NCBI RefSeq assembly: GCF_963259705.1
Contig: NC_081861.1
Coordinates: 104,773,726 to 104,837,725, forward strand
DNA: 64,000 bases
Direction of reading: 5' to 3'
DNA from: Myotis daubentonii
Taxonomy: Eukaryota; Chordata; Mammalia; Chiroptera; Vespertilionidae
Positions within the stretch are counted from its first letter, which is position 1. Each line of letters begins with the position of its first letter. Position numbers and translations under genes: made by a program. The notes beneath the pieces are model-generated. The model ran no database searches, had not been told where the DNA came from, and saw only the letters and a program-made list of their open reading frames with translations. Of the stretch, positions 1-11,310 are shown piece after piece.

Positions 1-1780
1 GATGGCACAGGATTTGGCTACTTGGGGCTGCCACAGTATCAGTATTTCATTGTGATAGTAATGTTGTACTAACCTGTGGTTCTCTTGAAGAATTTGAACG
101 CAGATGCAGTAGTTTATGACAGACCTGTGTTGGTCTTTTAGGGGGTATTGGTGAGTGTCCAGTCCCCACTTGGCGTAGTTGTTATGGCTATGTGTCAGTT
201 GTCATGGAAGGAGGTGACATGAGGTTGAACCCCAGAAGTAGAGGGTACCTAGCTGCCAAGAGGGCAGTCTCCCAAGTGGGCAGAGAAGGATACCCATCAG
301 GTTTTGGTCCCAGTTATGGAAGAAAACTGAGAGCAAATACTCTCTTGTTGAGAGACAGTCAGAAGCCATGTGTGCTGCCTTATAGGTCTGTGTGACCACG
401 CCCATGCCAGGAGTGGCAAAACCCCAACTTTAGCACAGTGGGGGCTATTTGGAACAGAGGGCAGTGGTAAGTACCAGCTGCCTGTTACAGGAATTACAGA
501 CCCTGTTGGAAACTGTAATTTATAAGATCCTGTCAAGGGATAAAAATCCTATGGAGGAGATACTCCCAAGTCCTTTTCAAGAGGGTATGCCACGCCTCCC
601 AGAGACCATGTGGTATAAGGACAGGTCTAGTAGGGGGAATCCTGCTACATGGAGAACTGTGACTGTCCGTTTACATATTAATGGACTATGTAGTTTGATT
701 AAGTTACCAGGCAAAATATCCCTTTGGCCATTAGAATAGACACCTGGGATGTCTTTGTAGTTGCCATGATGCCGCAAGCAACAGTGGCTAGTAGGCCATA
801 ACCCCACAAGGGGACAGGAAATGGGAGCTCCACCTGGACCAACATAGCCTAAAAGATTAGGCTAGACAACTGTATGCAGAGGTATCCTCAGACACTGCAT
901 GTACAAATAAAGCAACAGATGAACTATTGCGACCCAAGGCTTCTCCCTTGGCAGAGGGGAACAGGGAGTGTGGACGTGGCCATGGTCCATTACAGGAGAA
1001 GGGCCATTGGTGGCCCTCCTATTGCCTTGTAGGAAGCGGGTATGCCTATAAGTTACAGTCACACCCCTTGATCCAGCCCTGGCAATATAACTAGTACCCT
1101 GCAAGAGATGGTGAAGTACAAGCCATACAAGCCCTTTCCCATGAACCCCTCCAAGATTAGTAGGATAGACTGTCAGGGACATAGCACTGACATTTGTGAG
1201 TTTTACTATTAGGGCCTGAGTACTGGTCCTAACATGCTACAGTTTATATTATTATTGTAAGCTCTGTGTTCAAGGAGCTGACAAATAGGCCATGGTACCC
1301 TGTGAAGACCATCTGGTGTAAGGGGTGGAGTGTGGGAACCTTAATCAAAGTACACCGGCTGTTTGAGGCCAATTTGAGTGCTGGGGCTCTGTCCAGTGTA
1401 CGCTGGATGCTCAAGGTCAATGTGCCACCTGCAGGTGCAAAGGCAAGGACATAGCGATTGGACTGTATGCAATGCACAGGCATGCCTTTCTGTAGCCCAA
1501 GTATTGATGTCACTATTTGGCAAGAAACCTATTTTGTCTAAGTTGGTATAAAGATATATTGCTGACCAGCTGGTACGAAGCTACTTTTATATAGGGTTGG
1601 GTTCCTGTGTGTGCAATGGCTCCTATGTTTGCTGGACTACTTTGTAAGCTGCTTTGAAGAACTGTTTTATCTGATGGCTCCTTGTTAGCAATGGCTACTT
1701 GGGTTGCAATAAAGACTCTCCTATATGCCTATAAACTGATCATATCATCTTCATCCACTGCCTGGCATCAATGAAGGTCC
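1..1780 (+). repeat. Unclassified dispersed repeat, LTR-like downstream end
   Basis: No intact coding sequence is visible. The first ~700 bases match, in inverted orientation, the stretch near 62340-62800 with scattered gaps. Shared stretches include the region around 450-500 (GGAATTACAGACCC in both copies). This shows it is a dispersed element rather than unique DNA. Towards the 3' end there is a TATA-like stretch (ttttatatag, about 1586) and a polyadenylation-like AATAAAG near 1712, an arrangement typical of a retroviral LTR U3-R. I could not see convincing retroviral protein motifs, a clean TG...CA boundary or a target duplication. It is probably an old ERV end, but the class is unresolved. 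The left end lies outside the window. Confidence 0.4.
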
Positions 1781-1854
1781 AGTTCCTAGAAGAGGAGGAC
1801 CTGTGGCCCCACAGTTGGTGTACTTGAGCAGCATAAAGGAGTAAGAACTCCGAC

Positions 1855-2514
1855 AGAACCCTAGTACACTGCTGTTAGGAATGCAGACTGGTGCAGCCAC
1901 TGTGGAAAACTGTGTGTAGCTTTCTCAAAAAATTAAAAATTGAATTTATAAATAGAAGTAATCCCACTTAAATATATTCTAAGAAGCCTGAAACACCAAT
2001 CAAAAATATCATACACACCCCTATGTTCATAGCAGCACTATTTACAATAGCTAAGGTCTGAAAACAGCCCAAGTGCCCATCAGTAGATGAGTGGATAACA
2101 AAGCAGTGGTACATTTACACCATGGAATACTATGCAGCTATAAAATAGAAGGATCTCATACCCTTTGAAACAGCATGGAGGGTCCTGGAGAGTATTATGT
2201 TAAGCTAAATAAAGCAGTCAGAGAAAGTTGAGTATCACACAATGTTACTCATATGTGGAATCTAATGAACAAAATAAGCTAAGGAACAAAATAGATCCAG
2301 ACACATGGAAGCATGCAACAGATTGAGGAATCTCAGAGGGAAGGGGTGGGGTGGGATTAGATTAACCAAAGAATTTATATGCATATATACATAACCTATG
2401 ATGTGGTTACAGCCTGGAGAATGGGTAGAGGGGGGAGGTAGGGGACAATTGGGGCAAAAAGGGACATCTATAAATACTTTAAATACTTTCAACAATAAAG
2501 ATATAAGTAAATAA

Positions 2515-2550
<36 letters not shown>

Positions 2551-2560
2551 AATGGGAGAT
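1855..2560 (+). mobile_element. LINE-1 3' end fragment (5'-truncated)
   Basis: Sense-strand L1 remnant. Translation with interruptions gives the cysteine/histidine-poor C-terminal part of ORF2 (LVQPLWKTV..., MEYYAAIK...), then an L1 3' UTR with the usual G-rich stretch around 2428-2450. It ends in an A-rich (AAAT)n tail. Several in-frame stops make it a pseudogene. It is truncated at the 5' side, the common result of incomplete target-primed reverse transcription. Confidence 0.85.
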
Positions 2561-2578
2561 AACAATAAATAAATAAAT
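2511..2578 (+). repeat. (AAAT)n simple repeat, L1 tail
   Basis: About twelve AAAT units, with one interruption near 2551. They grew out of the poly(A) tail of the adjacent L1 fragment. Confidence 0.85.
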
Positions 2579-2579
2579 A

Positions 2580-3000
2580 CACCTTTGCCTTTTATTGTAG
2601 GTCTTCTCCACACTGACTAGCTTGATCAGGCTGTATGTCCCCTATCCCATCAGTTTGCATTTTGTTATTAGGAACTGATTTTATTTTGAACAGATTCATT
2701 GAAATGCATCTCCTCTCCTCCAATTTTGAGAGTCTGTGTTATTGTTTGTGTTTTCACTAGAAAGCATTTACTTGCATTGTTATCTGAGTTACTGTGAAAT
2801 TCTGTTTCTTTGTCAGACTTTCTTAAAATTGCTTCTTTTAGGCTTTGTGTAATTTAAATCACAAGAAATGTTAGGTAAGGCATTTTTGTTTAAAAAAATT
2901 AGTAAAATGCAACTTAAGTAATTGATTTCAGTACATATTTTAGGAAGTATGAAAGTGAGGATAGTCTGTTTTATGTGACAATAACTCTCCTTCAATTAAG
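2580..3000. other. No recognised feature
   Basis: AT-rich sequence with no convincing ORF, repeat signature or target duplication. It could be unique DNA or a very old repeat. Confidence 0.4.
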
Positions 3001-3004
3001 CATA

Positions 3005-3345
3005 GCAATTCTTCATTCATTCATTTGTTCATTCAACAAGTATGTATTGAATGTCAAGCACTGACTTAGCCTTGATGATGGAGCAAATACAGGAAATACA
3101 TCATAGTCCCTACTTTCAAAGTTTTTAGTGAGGGCTATGTATACAAATATGTATATAATATATATGTCTACAAATAATTATAATTTAAGAGATATTATGA
3201 AAAAATTTTAAAAGACATACTACAGAAAATTCTATACAATTATTTTAAATAAGGTCTACAGGTGTCCAGAAGAAATAATAATACATTACTAGGAAGGAAT
3301 TTGGGGACAGAGTCACAAAAGAGGTGACATTAGAGCTGTTAGGAA
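3005..3345. repeat. Ancient mammalian dispersed repeat (L2/MIR-age)
   Basis: A TTCATTCATTCATTTGTTCATTCAACAAGTA-like opening, followed by a diverged body with a 'gaggtgacattagagctg' block near 3323. This resembles very old mammalian interspersed repeats (L2 3'-end type, antisense). Divergence is high, so the family call is tentative. Confidence 0.35.
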
Positions 3346-3429
3346 TTTCAAAATACTGAAGTGACATTAAGACATTTTTACAGAAGCATCAACAGGAACC
3401 ACTGCATTGGGATATACCTATACGTGATG

Positions 3430-4370
3430 GTAGAGTATTCCCCCTTATTTGCGGGGGATACATTCCAACACGCAGTGGATGCCTGGAACCATGGATTGTG
3501 GGGAATCACGGGACTTGGTTGGAAAGTCTGTAAGGAGGATTCTCTGGAAGGTAGGAGGCCTCTAGGGGATTCTTACCGAAGGCAGTAGACCTAGCCTTGA
3601 CTTTTCCAAACAAGTCTGAGCCCCTAGGTATTTTACTGGAATCTTTATGTTTAGACTTCAAAACGTCCTTGTTTTAAAGACACTACAGATACATGTGTTT
3701 TCTCAAGGATGCTTACCCTGCTGATCATATCTACAGGTTAATTTTAGTTCAAGCTGTTGCTATAATAAAAGCCTAAGGAGGCAGGCGAATGGGATTGTCT
3801 GGTTCCTTTAGCCAGGAAGTCCCTTAGCCCTCTCTTTCACAGAAACATGTGTCAGAGTAATCATTCATCTGTCACTCAGGGTCTGCTTGTCAGTCCCAGC
3901 AATGGATAATGGATAGTATTGAAGCATGTACATATATGATTTTTCCTATACATACATACCCATAATAAAGTTTACTTTATAAATTAGGCACAGTAATAGA
4001 GTCACAACAAAAATAATGATAAAATAGAACAATTTAAGCAATATGTTACAATAAAGTTATGTGTGTTCTTTATCTCTCTAAAATTTCCTTACTGTATTAT
4101 ACTCACCTGTTCACTTAAAGGAAGTACTTTATGGCTTCTCTTTAGCATAGTTGAACTGCCAGCAATAGTACTCTTGCACTTTGGGGCCATTATTAAGTTC
4201 ACTAAAGGTTACTTGAATGCACTATGGAAGTTGTTTGGACAGCTACTTAAGTGATTACTGAGTGGGTATAGTATATATTGTATATACGTTGCACCAAGGG
4301 TGATTCATGGCCTGGGTAGGACTGTCTTTTCTGAGGACCACTTTTTGCTTTTGACTGTTTTTAGTAATTT
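3430..4370. mobile_element. MER2-like (Tigger/pogo) DNA transposon, interrupted
   Basis: The opening matches the recalled terminal region of MER2-like Tigger elements (CCCCTTAT..GGGGGATACATTCCA, then CAGTGGATGCCTGGAACC). The body after 3908 also fits (TTTTTCCTATACATACATACC, TAAATTAGGCACAGTAAT). No transposase ORF is present, so this is a non-autonomous internal-deletion type. A solo LTR splits it at 3497-3901 and the host sequence rejoins after the 6-bp target duplication. The right boundary is approximate. Confidence 0.65.
3497..3901 (+). mobile_element. Solo LTR, 405 bp (ERVK/betaretrovirus-like by TSD)
   Basis: Starts TGTGGGGAATC and ends ...GTCCCAGCA, with a perfect 6-bp target duplication ATGGAT at 3491-3496 and 3902-3907. 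It sits inside the MER2-like element. AATAAA at 3764-3769, followed by a pyrimidine-rich R/U5-like part, puts it in sense orientation. A 6-bp duplication is typical of class II (ERVK-like) integrases. The internal region has been lost by LTR-LTR recombination. Confidence 0.75.
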
Positions 4371-4435
4371 AAAGTAATGTAGTCCAACCAAAATATACAT
4401 GGATATGGATATCTGATTCGTGATATTTAAATCTG

Positions 4436-5650
4436 TTTTTTGTTTTTGTTTCTGTTTTCATTTCAGGAAGCAGAAGCACAGGCAAAGCAGCAAGCATGAA
4501 CCTTAAACATTCTGCCCTACACATCCTGGAAAAGGAATCTCCATTATTTTTATAAAAGAGCAGAATTATCTTGGCTTCAAAAGAAATAGGCTGTCTTGAA
4601 ATAAAAGATTCGTTGGTGTTTTTGCATGCAAACAATCAAACTGAATACATAATTAAATGTGAATGTCATGATGAGGAGAATGTGAATGAACATAAAATTT
4701 TAAGTAGATGTTATGGAATAGTTTTGTAATCTGCCAAGACATTTTATGTAGTTCAATGATTTTAAAAAGCAAACACTTCTGTACTTTGTTGGTATTATTA
4801 TTGCAGCTTAAGTATATCTGTAGCTCTACATTGAGGAATTTAAAAAGGAGAGAAAGAATCTGTCTTTTGTTCCCAAATTGCCTCATTAATTTTAGTGTAT
4901 CTTTTTTAGTGATGTTATTGTGACTAAAAAGTAGTTGCAGGTAATTTTGATGATATGGAAGACATTGTAATTTCCAATGGTAATTATAACATTCCCATTA
5001 TTTTGTTGTTGAAACCTATATGTACTGGAGTACAGGTTTTCCAGGCTTCTAAATGTAGCCTTTCATTGCATATTTCAGTGATTAGAAGAGATGACCTCCC
5101 ACAAAATAATGCATTTGTTTGACAGATTTTTTGCTTAACTACACAGCAAAATGATGTAATCATGTTTTGAAGTTGCTTGCTCCAGTGAAATATGCATACG
5201 TATGTTATGAAAGTGGGATGATAAGTACATTTAAAGTGGCATTCTTTTGTAAAGAGCTCAGACTTTTAATTAACTGTTATAAAATAGGTCAACATTAATT
5301 GCTTAATTCTGTTTTGGGGGGTCTTTGCTAGCAGTATCTTAGTCGTTTCCTCCTTTTAAAATAAATTGTGATCACAAATGCTACTATCTCTCAGATATTT
5401 GATCTTTGTATTTCATCAGGGCCACATAGTATATGAATACATTAATCCAAGTGCAGGGAATATTTTCTATGCCTTTATTCCAGTGAATAGTATAAGTGTC
5501 AGATAAAAAGGTCAATTTTAAAATGTTAATTCTAAAGACTTCTAAGATGACAAGAAACATCATGGCCTGAGTCACCGACCCACAAAGAATATACATTGTA
5601 CTTTAGTGCCACACTATTTTATTAATAAAACACTTTTTAAAATTACTTTT
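4436..5650 (+). other. Candidate 3'-terminal exon and 3' UTR of a host gene
   Basis: A long pyrimidine tract ends in TTTCAG at 4461-4466, a good 3' splice site. The sequence after it can be read as a short C-terminus. In phase 0 it reads EAEAQAKQQA with a stop at 4497-4499. The other two phases stop after 12 and 28 codons. More than 1 kb of AT-rich sequence free of recognised repeats follows, and AATAAA occurs at 5624-5629, consistent with a 3' UTR. I cannot name the gene, and no upstream exon is evident in the window. It could equally be chance or an old processed copy. Confidence 0.3.
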
Positions 5651-6384
5651 TCATTGTCATTTGAAGTGTTTAAGTCTGTGCTCTTTGCAAAAATCAACAT
5701 ATAATGAAAACATGGCTTTGCTTACTGAGATTCAAACTTGATGTGATGCTTTAAAATAAACTCAGTACTGTTAGAAATACAATTGATGAGTTCCTGGAGT
5801 TCTAGATAGTTTAATAATAAATTTAGGTGAGTAGTGCAAATTTTTGCTATATAATAACAAAGAAAACATTTGGGGATGCAGTTTCTAAATTTAATTTTCA
5901 GGGCCCTAAATTTTGCAATACACACTAGACTCAAACAAAAAAATATTCCATTGTTTTGTGTATAAAAATATGCTCTGGAGAACATTAGAGAAAACAGGGT
6001 GTTTTGTAATAGATTCTGGAAAATGTTTTTAAAAATTGGTCAATATTTTTTCCTGAGCTTTATTAAATGCTGATGATGCTACTTTTAATAATCTGTGTGG
6101 ACATTTTCCTTTATTTTAGTATCAAATAAGTTAACACTATCAAAAACAGTCTTCAAAAATAGATGACCTTTTTGAGATGTTTGTATCTACTAGACTGTAC
6201 CTTACAATTAACAGATATGTATATTTAAAGTAAAAGGTTGGATTGAGTCTTCCTAAAGTGAAATCTTTCATTTTGTCAGCTGAACACTATATGTCTGGTA
6301 GATACAAGAACAGGAAGGTAAATTCTGATTATTAAAGTGAGTTTTATAAAGAATTTTCACAAAATTTGCCTGCATAATTTTATT
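5651..6384. other. No recognised feature
   Basis: AT-rich DNA without a convincing ORF or transposon signature. Confidence 0.4.
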
Positions 6385-6925
6385 GATACAACCAACTTTA
6401 TCCATTAATCAGTTGAGAGACATCAAGTTGTTTCCACTTTTGGCTATTATACATAATTCTGCTATGAATATTCCCATACAATTTTTTTCCAAAATTTGTT
6501 TTTAGTTTTTTAGAGTGTATATATAAGTCATGTGGTAGTTCTATGTTTAAAAATTTGAGGATCTGCCAAAATTTTCCAAAGTTGCTGCACTATTTTGCAT
6601 TCTCACCAGCAGTATATGAGGATATAATTTCTTCATTTTCTGCCTGACAGTTGTTATTATTTGTCTTTTTTAATATAATCATTTTAGTGGCTGTAAATTT
6701 ATATCTCATTATAATTGTGATTTAAACATCTTTCCATGTGATTATGATTATTTATATAACCACTTTATAAAAATATCCTTTCAAATACACTATCCATTTT
6801 CAACTAGGTTATATTTTCATTCTTAAATTGCAAGTGTCCTTTACACAGTATATTCAGAAAACATGTCTTATCAGGTATGCGATTTACAAAGATGTTCTCC
6901 CATTCCATGGATTGTCTTATTTTCT
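6385..6925 (-). mobile_element. LINE-1 ORF2 C-terminal fragment, old
   Basis: Reads antisense as the familiar L1 ORF2 3' region (ATCAGTTGAGAGACATC..., TTTTGGCTATTATACATAATTCTGCTATGAAT, then the 'ATTCTCACCAGCAGTATATGAG' block). It is strongly diverged with stops in all frames, consistent with an ancient L1M-type copy. Confidence 0.75.
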
Positions 6926-6929
6926 TTTT

Positions 6930-7242
6930 TTATATTCTATATTTTTTAAATTTATTTTTGCAATTACAATTTACATTTAATATTTTGTTGTATTAATTTC
7001 AGGTGTAGAACATAGTGGTTAGACAAATAATAAACTGTTCTCCCTGATATTTCCAGCACCTGCCTGGCACAATATATACTTATTACAATATAATTGACTA
7101 TATTTCCTATACTGTGCTTTACATCCTCATGACTATTTTGTAATGAACAATCTGTACTTCTCAATCTTTTCACCTTTTTTCAGCTAGTACCTCAATCCAC
7201 CTCCCCTCTGGCAACCATCAATCTGTTTTCTGTATCTATGAG

Positions 7243-7292
<50 letters not shown>

Positions 7293-7372
7293 TTTATATT
7301 TTACATATAAGTGAAATAATATGGTCTTTGTCTTTCTCTGACAGTTCATTTAGCAAAATATGCTCTAAGGAG
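6930..7372 (-). mobile_element. LINE-1 3' UTR fragment, old
   Basis: Antisense L1 3' UTR: GTAGAACATAGTGGTTAGACAA, CCTGCCTGGCACAATATAT, CCTCTGGCAACCATCAATCTG, and the AAGTGAAATAATATGGTCTTTGTC block. It contains an expanded (TA)n tract. Because it lies downstream of the ORF2 fragment in the wrong order, it is a separate insertion. Confidence 0.75.
7246..7291. repeat. (TA)n microsatellite
   Basis: About 22 uninterrupted TA/AT steps within the old L1 3' UTR. Confidence 0.95.
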
Positions 7373-7485
7373 GTTGGATAACTGGATGAAAGAAGTGAAG
7401 GGATTAAGAAGTACAAATTGGTAGTTATAAAATAGTCATGGGGATGTAAAATACAGCATAGGGAATAATATAGTCAATAATATTG
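7373..7485 (+). mobile_element. LINE-1 3' UTR fragment in sense orientation
   Basis: Reads GTACAAATTGGTAGTTATAAAATAGTCATGGGGATGTAAAATACAGCATAGG. This is the reverse complement, diverged, of part of 7065-7185, so the two pieces form a fold-back. It may be an L1 5'-inversion product or two independent copies. Confidence 0.65.
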
Positions 7486-8829
7486 TGAGGGAGCCTGACA
7501 TGGTGGTGGACTAGGAGAAAGCTACATTGACCTTCCACTGGGACCAAATTGGAATTACAACTAAAATATAGAAAAATCATTCTGAATAACCAACTGAAAA
7601 CTAGCTGGAGAAAGCCTGATAACCAAGGACTTAAAGAGGAGGCCACATCAAGACTGGTAGGAAGTGTGGAGGTGTGAGATGGCTGGCCAGGCTCTCACAG
7701 GCAGTAGCTGAAATTCTGGAGAGATTCTCAGCTGTGGGAGTTCCCTCTGAGAAGTCTGGAGTCTATCCTCCAAACCAGGCTCCACAGCCCAGAGCACCAG
7801 AACTGGGAAAAGTGCTCACATAACATCTGGCTTTGAAAAGAAATGGGGTTTCTGTCCACCAGGGAGAGATGGATAGAAATGCAGGCACTCTCTTAAAGGG
7901 CCAATGAATGAAAAGTTTGTTTGTAGCCATTCACCTTAAGCTTCAGTAGAGGGAGAGCAGAGTGGACTACCACTGTGTGAGGGGAGTCTGGAGTTGGTGG
8001 CCTTGGGGAGAGACCTGAGACAACAAGCCCCTGGATCCCTGTGCTGAGCCATTCCCTTATACTGCAGAAGCCATCATTATCAGGCAGACAGTTACCACCC
8101 AGGTAGCATTAGCTTGCGGGGGAAGTGATAGCCACATACTTTGAGATCCCGCTCATCCCACCCTGTGGAGATTAAGCCCTGACTACAGCCAGATGATCAT
8201 TAAGTGACTAAGACTGACAGCCTGCAGGCAGAGGCGGATCCTCGTATGCTTTGAGTCTTTGCTTGATCTGCTCCTGGGCCTGGGACTAGTAAATGCATAA
8301 TGTAGTGCTCAGCTTGGTCCTTTCCATAAGCACACAAGCCCAGCAGAGGAAGCCACAAGCTATGGGTTGCTGACAGCTCTAAACAGGTTGCTCAGAGCCA
8401 AACCCAGACAGTGTCTGACAGTGGTCTGCACCAGAGACCCTCTGAAGAGGCTAAGACCAGTACACCTAGTTGCCAGCTTCAGATAACAGAACAGGATCCA
8501 ATAAGCTTCACAAGCAGCATATCCACAGGCAGATAGTGGCAGGCAACAAACCCTGCTGAGGTGGATTCATTTTATGTGATTAGCATCTACACAGCAGCCT
8601 GCACGCTATGTTGGGAGTTGGGCCTCACTCTCAGACAGCCTGAGGGTTGAGCCCACAAACAAAAAGGCCAATAGCAATCAAGACTCAATAACAACAGGAG
8701 GGACCACACAACGTGCACAAGGGACATCCTTAGAAAACCCAGTTCTGGTGATCAGGTACACTGTGCCAATAGGGCCCACTGATCACCTACTTCATAACTC
8801 CACCATACAAAGACTGTGAGTCATATCAG

Positions 8830-9730
8830 ATGTATCTAATACATAGAAACAAACACAAACAGGCAACCAAAATGGGGAGACAAAGAAACAGGTTCCAAAT
8901 GGAGGAACAAGATAATTCTCCAGAAGAAGAGCTAAATAAAGTAGAGGTAAGCAATTTATCAGCTATAGAGCTCAGAGTAATGATTATAAGCATGCTCGAC
9001 AGTATGAAAAAAGACATAGCAACCATAAGAAAGGACCAGTCAGAAACAAAGAATGCCATATCTGAAATTAAGAATACACTGAAAGGAATAAAAAGCAGGC
9101 TCAATGAAGCAGAGGATTGAATCAGTGATTTGGAATACACTATAGAAAAAATCCCCAATCAGAGCAGCAAAATAAAGAAGACTCAGACAAAATGAGGATA
9201 GTTTAAGGGACCTTTGTGACAACAAGGAGCACAACAACATCCATGTGATAGGGGTACCAGAAACAGAACAGAGGAAACAAGGGGTTGAGAACCTATTTGA
9301 AGAAATAATGTCTGAAAACTTTCCTAACCTGGTGAAAGAAAAAGATATACAAGTCCAGGAAGCTCAGAGATTCACAAACAAGATGGACCCAAAGAAGCCC
9401 ACATCACAACACATCATAATTAAAATGTCAAAAGCTAAAAACAAAGAGATAATCTAGAAAGCTGCAAAGGAAAGGCAGTAAGTGACCTACAAGGCAGCTT
9501 CCATAAGACTGTCAGATGATATCTCAACAGAAACATTTCAAGTGGGAAGGGATTGGCATGAACTATTCAAAGTGAAGAAAAGCAAGGACCTACAACCAAG
9601 GCTACATTAACTTGCAAGGCCATCATTTAAAATTCAAGGGGAAATAAAGAGCTTCCCAGATAAGAAAAACCTAAAGTAGTTTGCCACCACCAAACCAGCA
9701 TTACAAGAAATGTTGAAGGGTTTGCTTTAA
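8830..9730 (+). pseudogene. LINE-1 ORF1 pseudogene
   Basis: ORF1p is the trimeric RNA-binding chaperone of the L1 ribonucleoprotein. The first open piece (8830-9120) gives a charged coiled-coil N-terminus with MGRQRNRFQ near residue 15. A second piece from 9245 (IGVPETEQRKQGVENLFEEI...) covers the RRM-type core, and the C-terminal domain follows to about 9730 (FATTKPALQEMLKGLL-like). Stops at 9118-9120, near 9457 and later break the frame. Confidence 0.8.
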
Positions 9731-9741
9731 GAAGTGGAAGA

Positions 9742-9938
9742 AGAGCCCAGACAGTGTGGCTCAGTGGTTGAGCATCAACCTATGAATCATGAGACCACGG
9801 TTCAATTCTAAGTCAGGGCATATGTGTGGGTTGCAGGTTTGATCCCCAGTGTAGGGCATGCATGAGGCAGCCAATCAATGATTCTCTCTCATCATTGATG
9901 TTTCTATGTCTCTCTCCCTCTCCCTTCCTCTGTGAAAT

Positions 9939-9990
<52 letters not shown>
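9742..9990 (+). mobile_element. VES-type tRNA-derived SINE
   Basis: A tRNA-like head (GTGTGGCTCAGTGGTTGAGC; B-box-like GGTTCAATTCTAA) is followed by the bat-specific body (CAATCAATGATTCTCTCTCATCATTGATG, pyrimidine-rich CTCTCCCTCTCCCTTCC) and a (TA)n-rich tail. Imperfect flanking copies of AAGTGGAAGAAG occur near 9734 and AAGTGAAAGAAG near 9995. They are consistent with L1-mediated insertion into the L1 just after ORF1. Confidence 0.9.
9941..9986. repeat. (TA)n microsatellite in SINE tail
   Basis: About 23 TA units expanded from the SINE tail. Confidence 0.95.
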
Positions 9991-9992
<2 letters not shown>

Positions 9993-10039
9993 AAGTGAAA
10001 GAAGAAAAACAAAACAGAGGAATAGAGTTAAAAAATAAA

Positions 10040-11110
10040 ATGGAAATAAATACATACCTATCAATAATCACTTTAAATGTAAATTGTTTAAATGCTTCAA
10101 TTAAAAGGTATGCAATAGCTGAATGGAGAAGAAAACATGCTATCTTCAAGAGAGTCACCTCAGACCAAAAGATACATACAGAATAAAAGTAAAAGAATGG
10201 AAAAATATATTTCATGCACCTGGAAAGGGAAAAAAGCAATATTTATATTTGACAAAATAGACTTTAAAATCAAGGATATAGTAAGAGACAAAGGACACTA
10301 CATAATGATAAAGGGATCAATCCAACGAGATATAACCCTTGTAACTATTTATACACCCAACATAGGAGCCCCTAAATATGTAATGGAAATCTTGATGGAC
10401 ATAAAGGGAGAGGTTTACAGTAATATAGTTATAACAGGAGCTTTTGACACCCCATTTACATCAATGGATAGATATTCCAGATAAAATAAGGAGATGGCAG
10501 CCTTAAATGACACACTATATCAAAAGGATTTAGTTGATATCTTCAGAGCATTTCATCCCAAGTCATCAGAGGAATGTTTTCTAGAATAGAGCACATGTTA
10601 GGGCACAAAAACAATTCTCAATAAATTTAAGAAAATTAAAATTCTATAAAGCATCTTCTCTGACCAAAATGCTGTGAAATTTGAAATCAACCACAGGAAT
10701 AAAACAGAAAAGCACACAAAGACATAGATGCTAAATAACATATTACTAAACAATGAATGGGTTAACAACGAGATTAAGGAAGAAATCAAAAGATGGCATA
10801 AAACAAAATAAAATGAGAACAAAACAACCCAAAATCTGTGGGACACAAGGGAAAGCAGTCCTAAAAGAGAGATTCATAGCATTACAGGCTTATCTCAAAA
10901 AACAAATAAACAAGAAAAAGCTCAAATGAACACTCTAATTTTACACTTAAAGGAACTAGAAAAATGACACAAACAAATTCAGAGTCAGTAGAAGGAAGGA
11001 AATAATAAAAATCAGAGCATAAGTAAATGAAAATACAAAAGATCAAAGAAACCAAGAGCTGGTTCATTAAAAAGATAAACAAGAATGACAAACCTTTAAT
11101 GAGACTCTTC
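10040..11110 (+). pseudogene. LINE-1 ORF2 N-terminal pseudogene (endonuclease)
   Basis: Starts at the expected ORF2 ATG: MEINTYLSIITLNVNCLNAS, the first beta strand of the apurinic-type endonuclease with its conserved N. It continues through fragments with KAIFIFDKIDFKIKDI and IYTPNIGAPKYV. Frameshifts near 10180 and 10480 and later stops disable it. A SINE interrupts just downstream. Confidence 0.75.
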
Positions 11111-11122
11111 AAGAAAAAAAGA

Positions 11123-11310
11123 GCCCTAGCCAGTTTAGCTCAGTGGATAGAGCATCAGCCTATGGACTAAAGGGTCCCAGGTTCAATTCTGGTCAAGGGC
11201 ATGTACCTTAGTTACAGGCTTGATCTCCATGCAGGAGAAAACCAATTGATGCATCTCTCTCACATTGATGTTTCTCTCTTCCTTTCTCCCCTTCTAATCT
11301 CTAAAAATCC
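11123..11310 (+). mobile_element. VES-type tRNA-derived SINE
   Basis: Begins GCCCTAGCCAGTTTAGCTCAGTGG (A box) with B box GGTTCAATTCTGG, then GGGCATGTACC and the CATTGATGTTTCTCTCTTCC body. A good match to the chiropteran VES head. It lies within the sense L1 ORF2. It is not a tRNA gene, because the cloverleaf is not preserved and a SINE body follows. Confidence 0.9.

Noticed and set aside
3361..3588. 75-codon open frame around 3.4 kb
   Set aside because: It runs from the MER2-like element into the solo LTR, so it is a junction artefact.
9760..9840. tRNA-like A and B boxes at 9.76, 11.13 and 55.63 kb suggesting tRNA genes
   Set aside because: They are heads of VES SINEs. A SINE body and A-rich tail follow, and the cloverleaf is not preserved.
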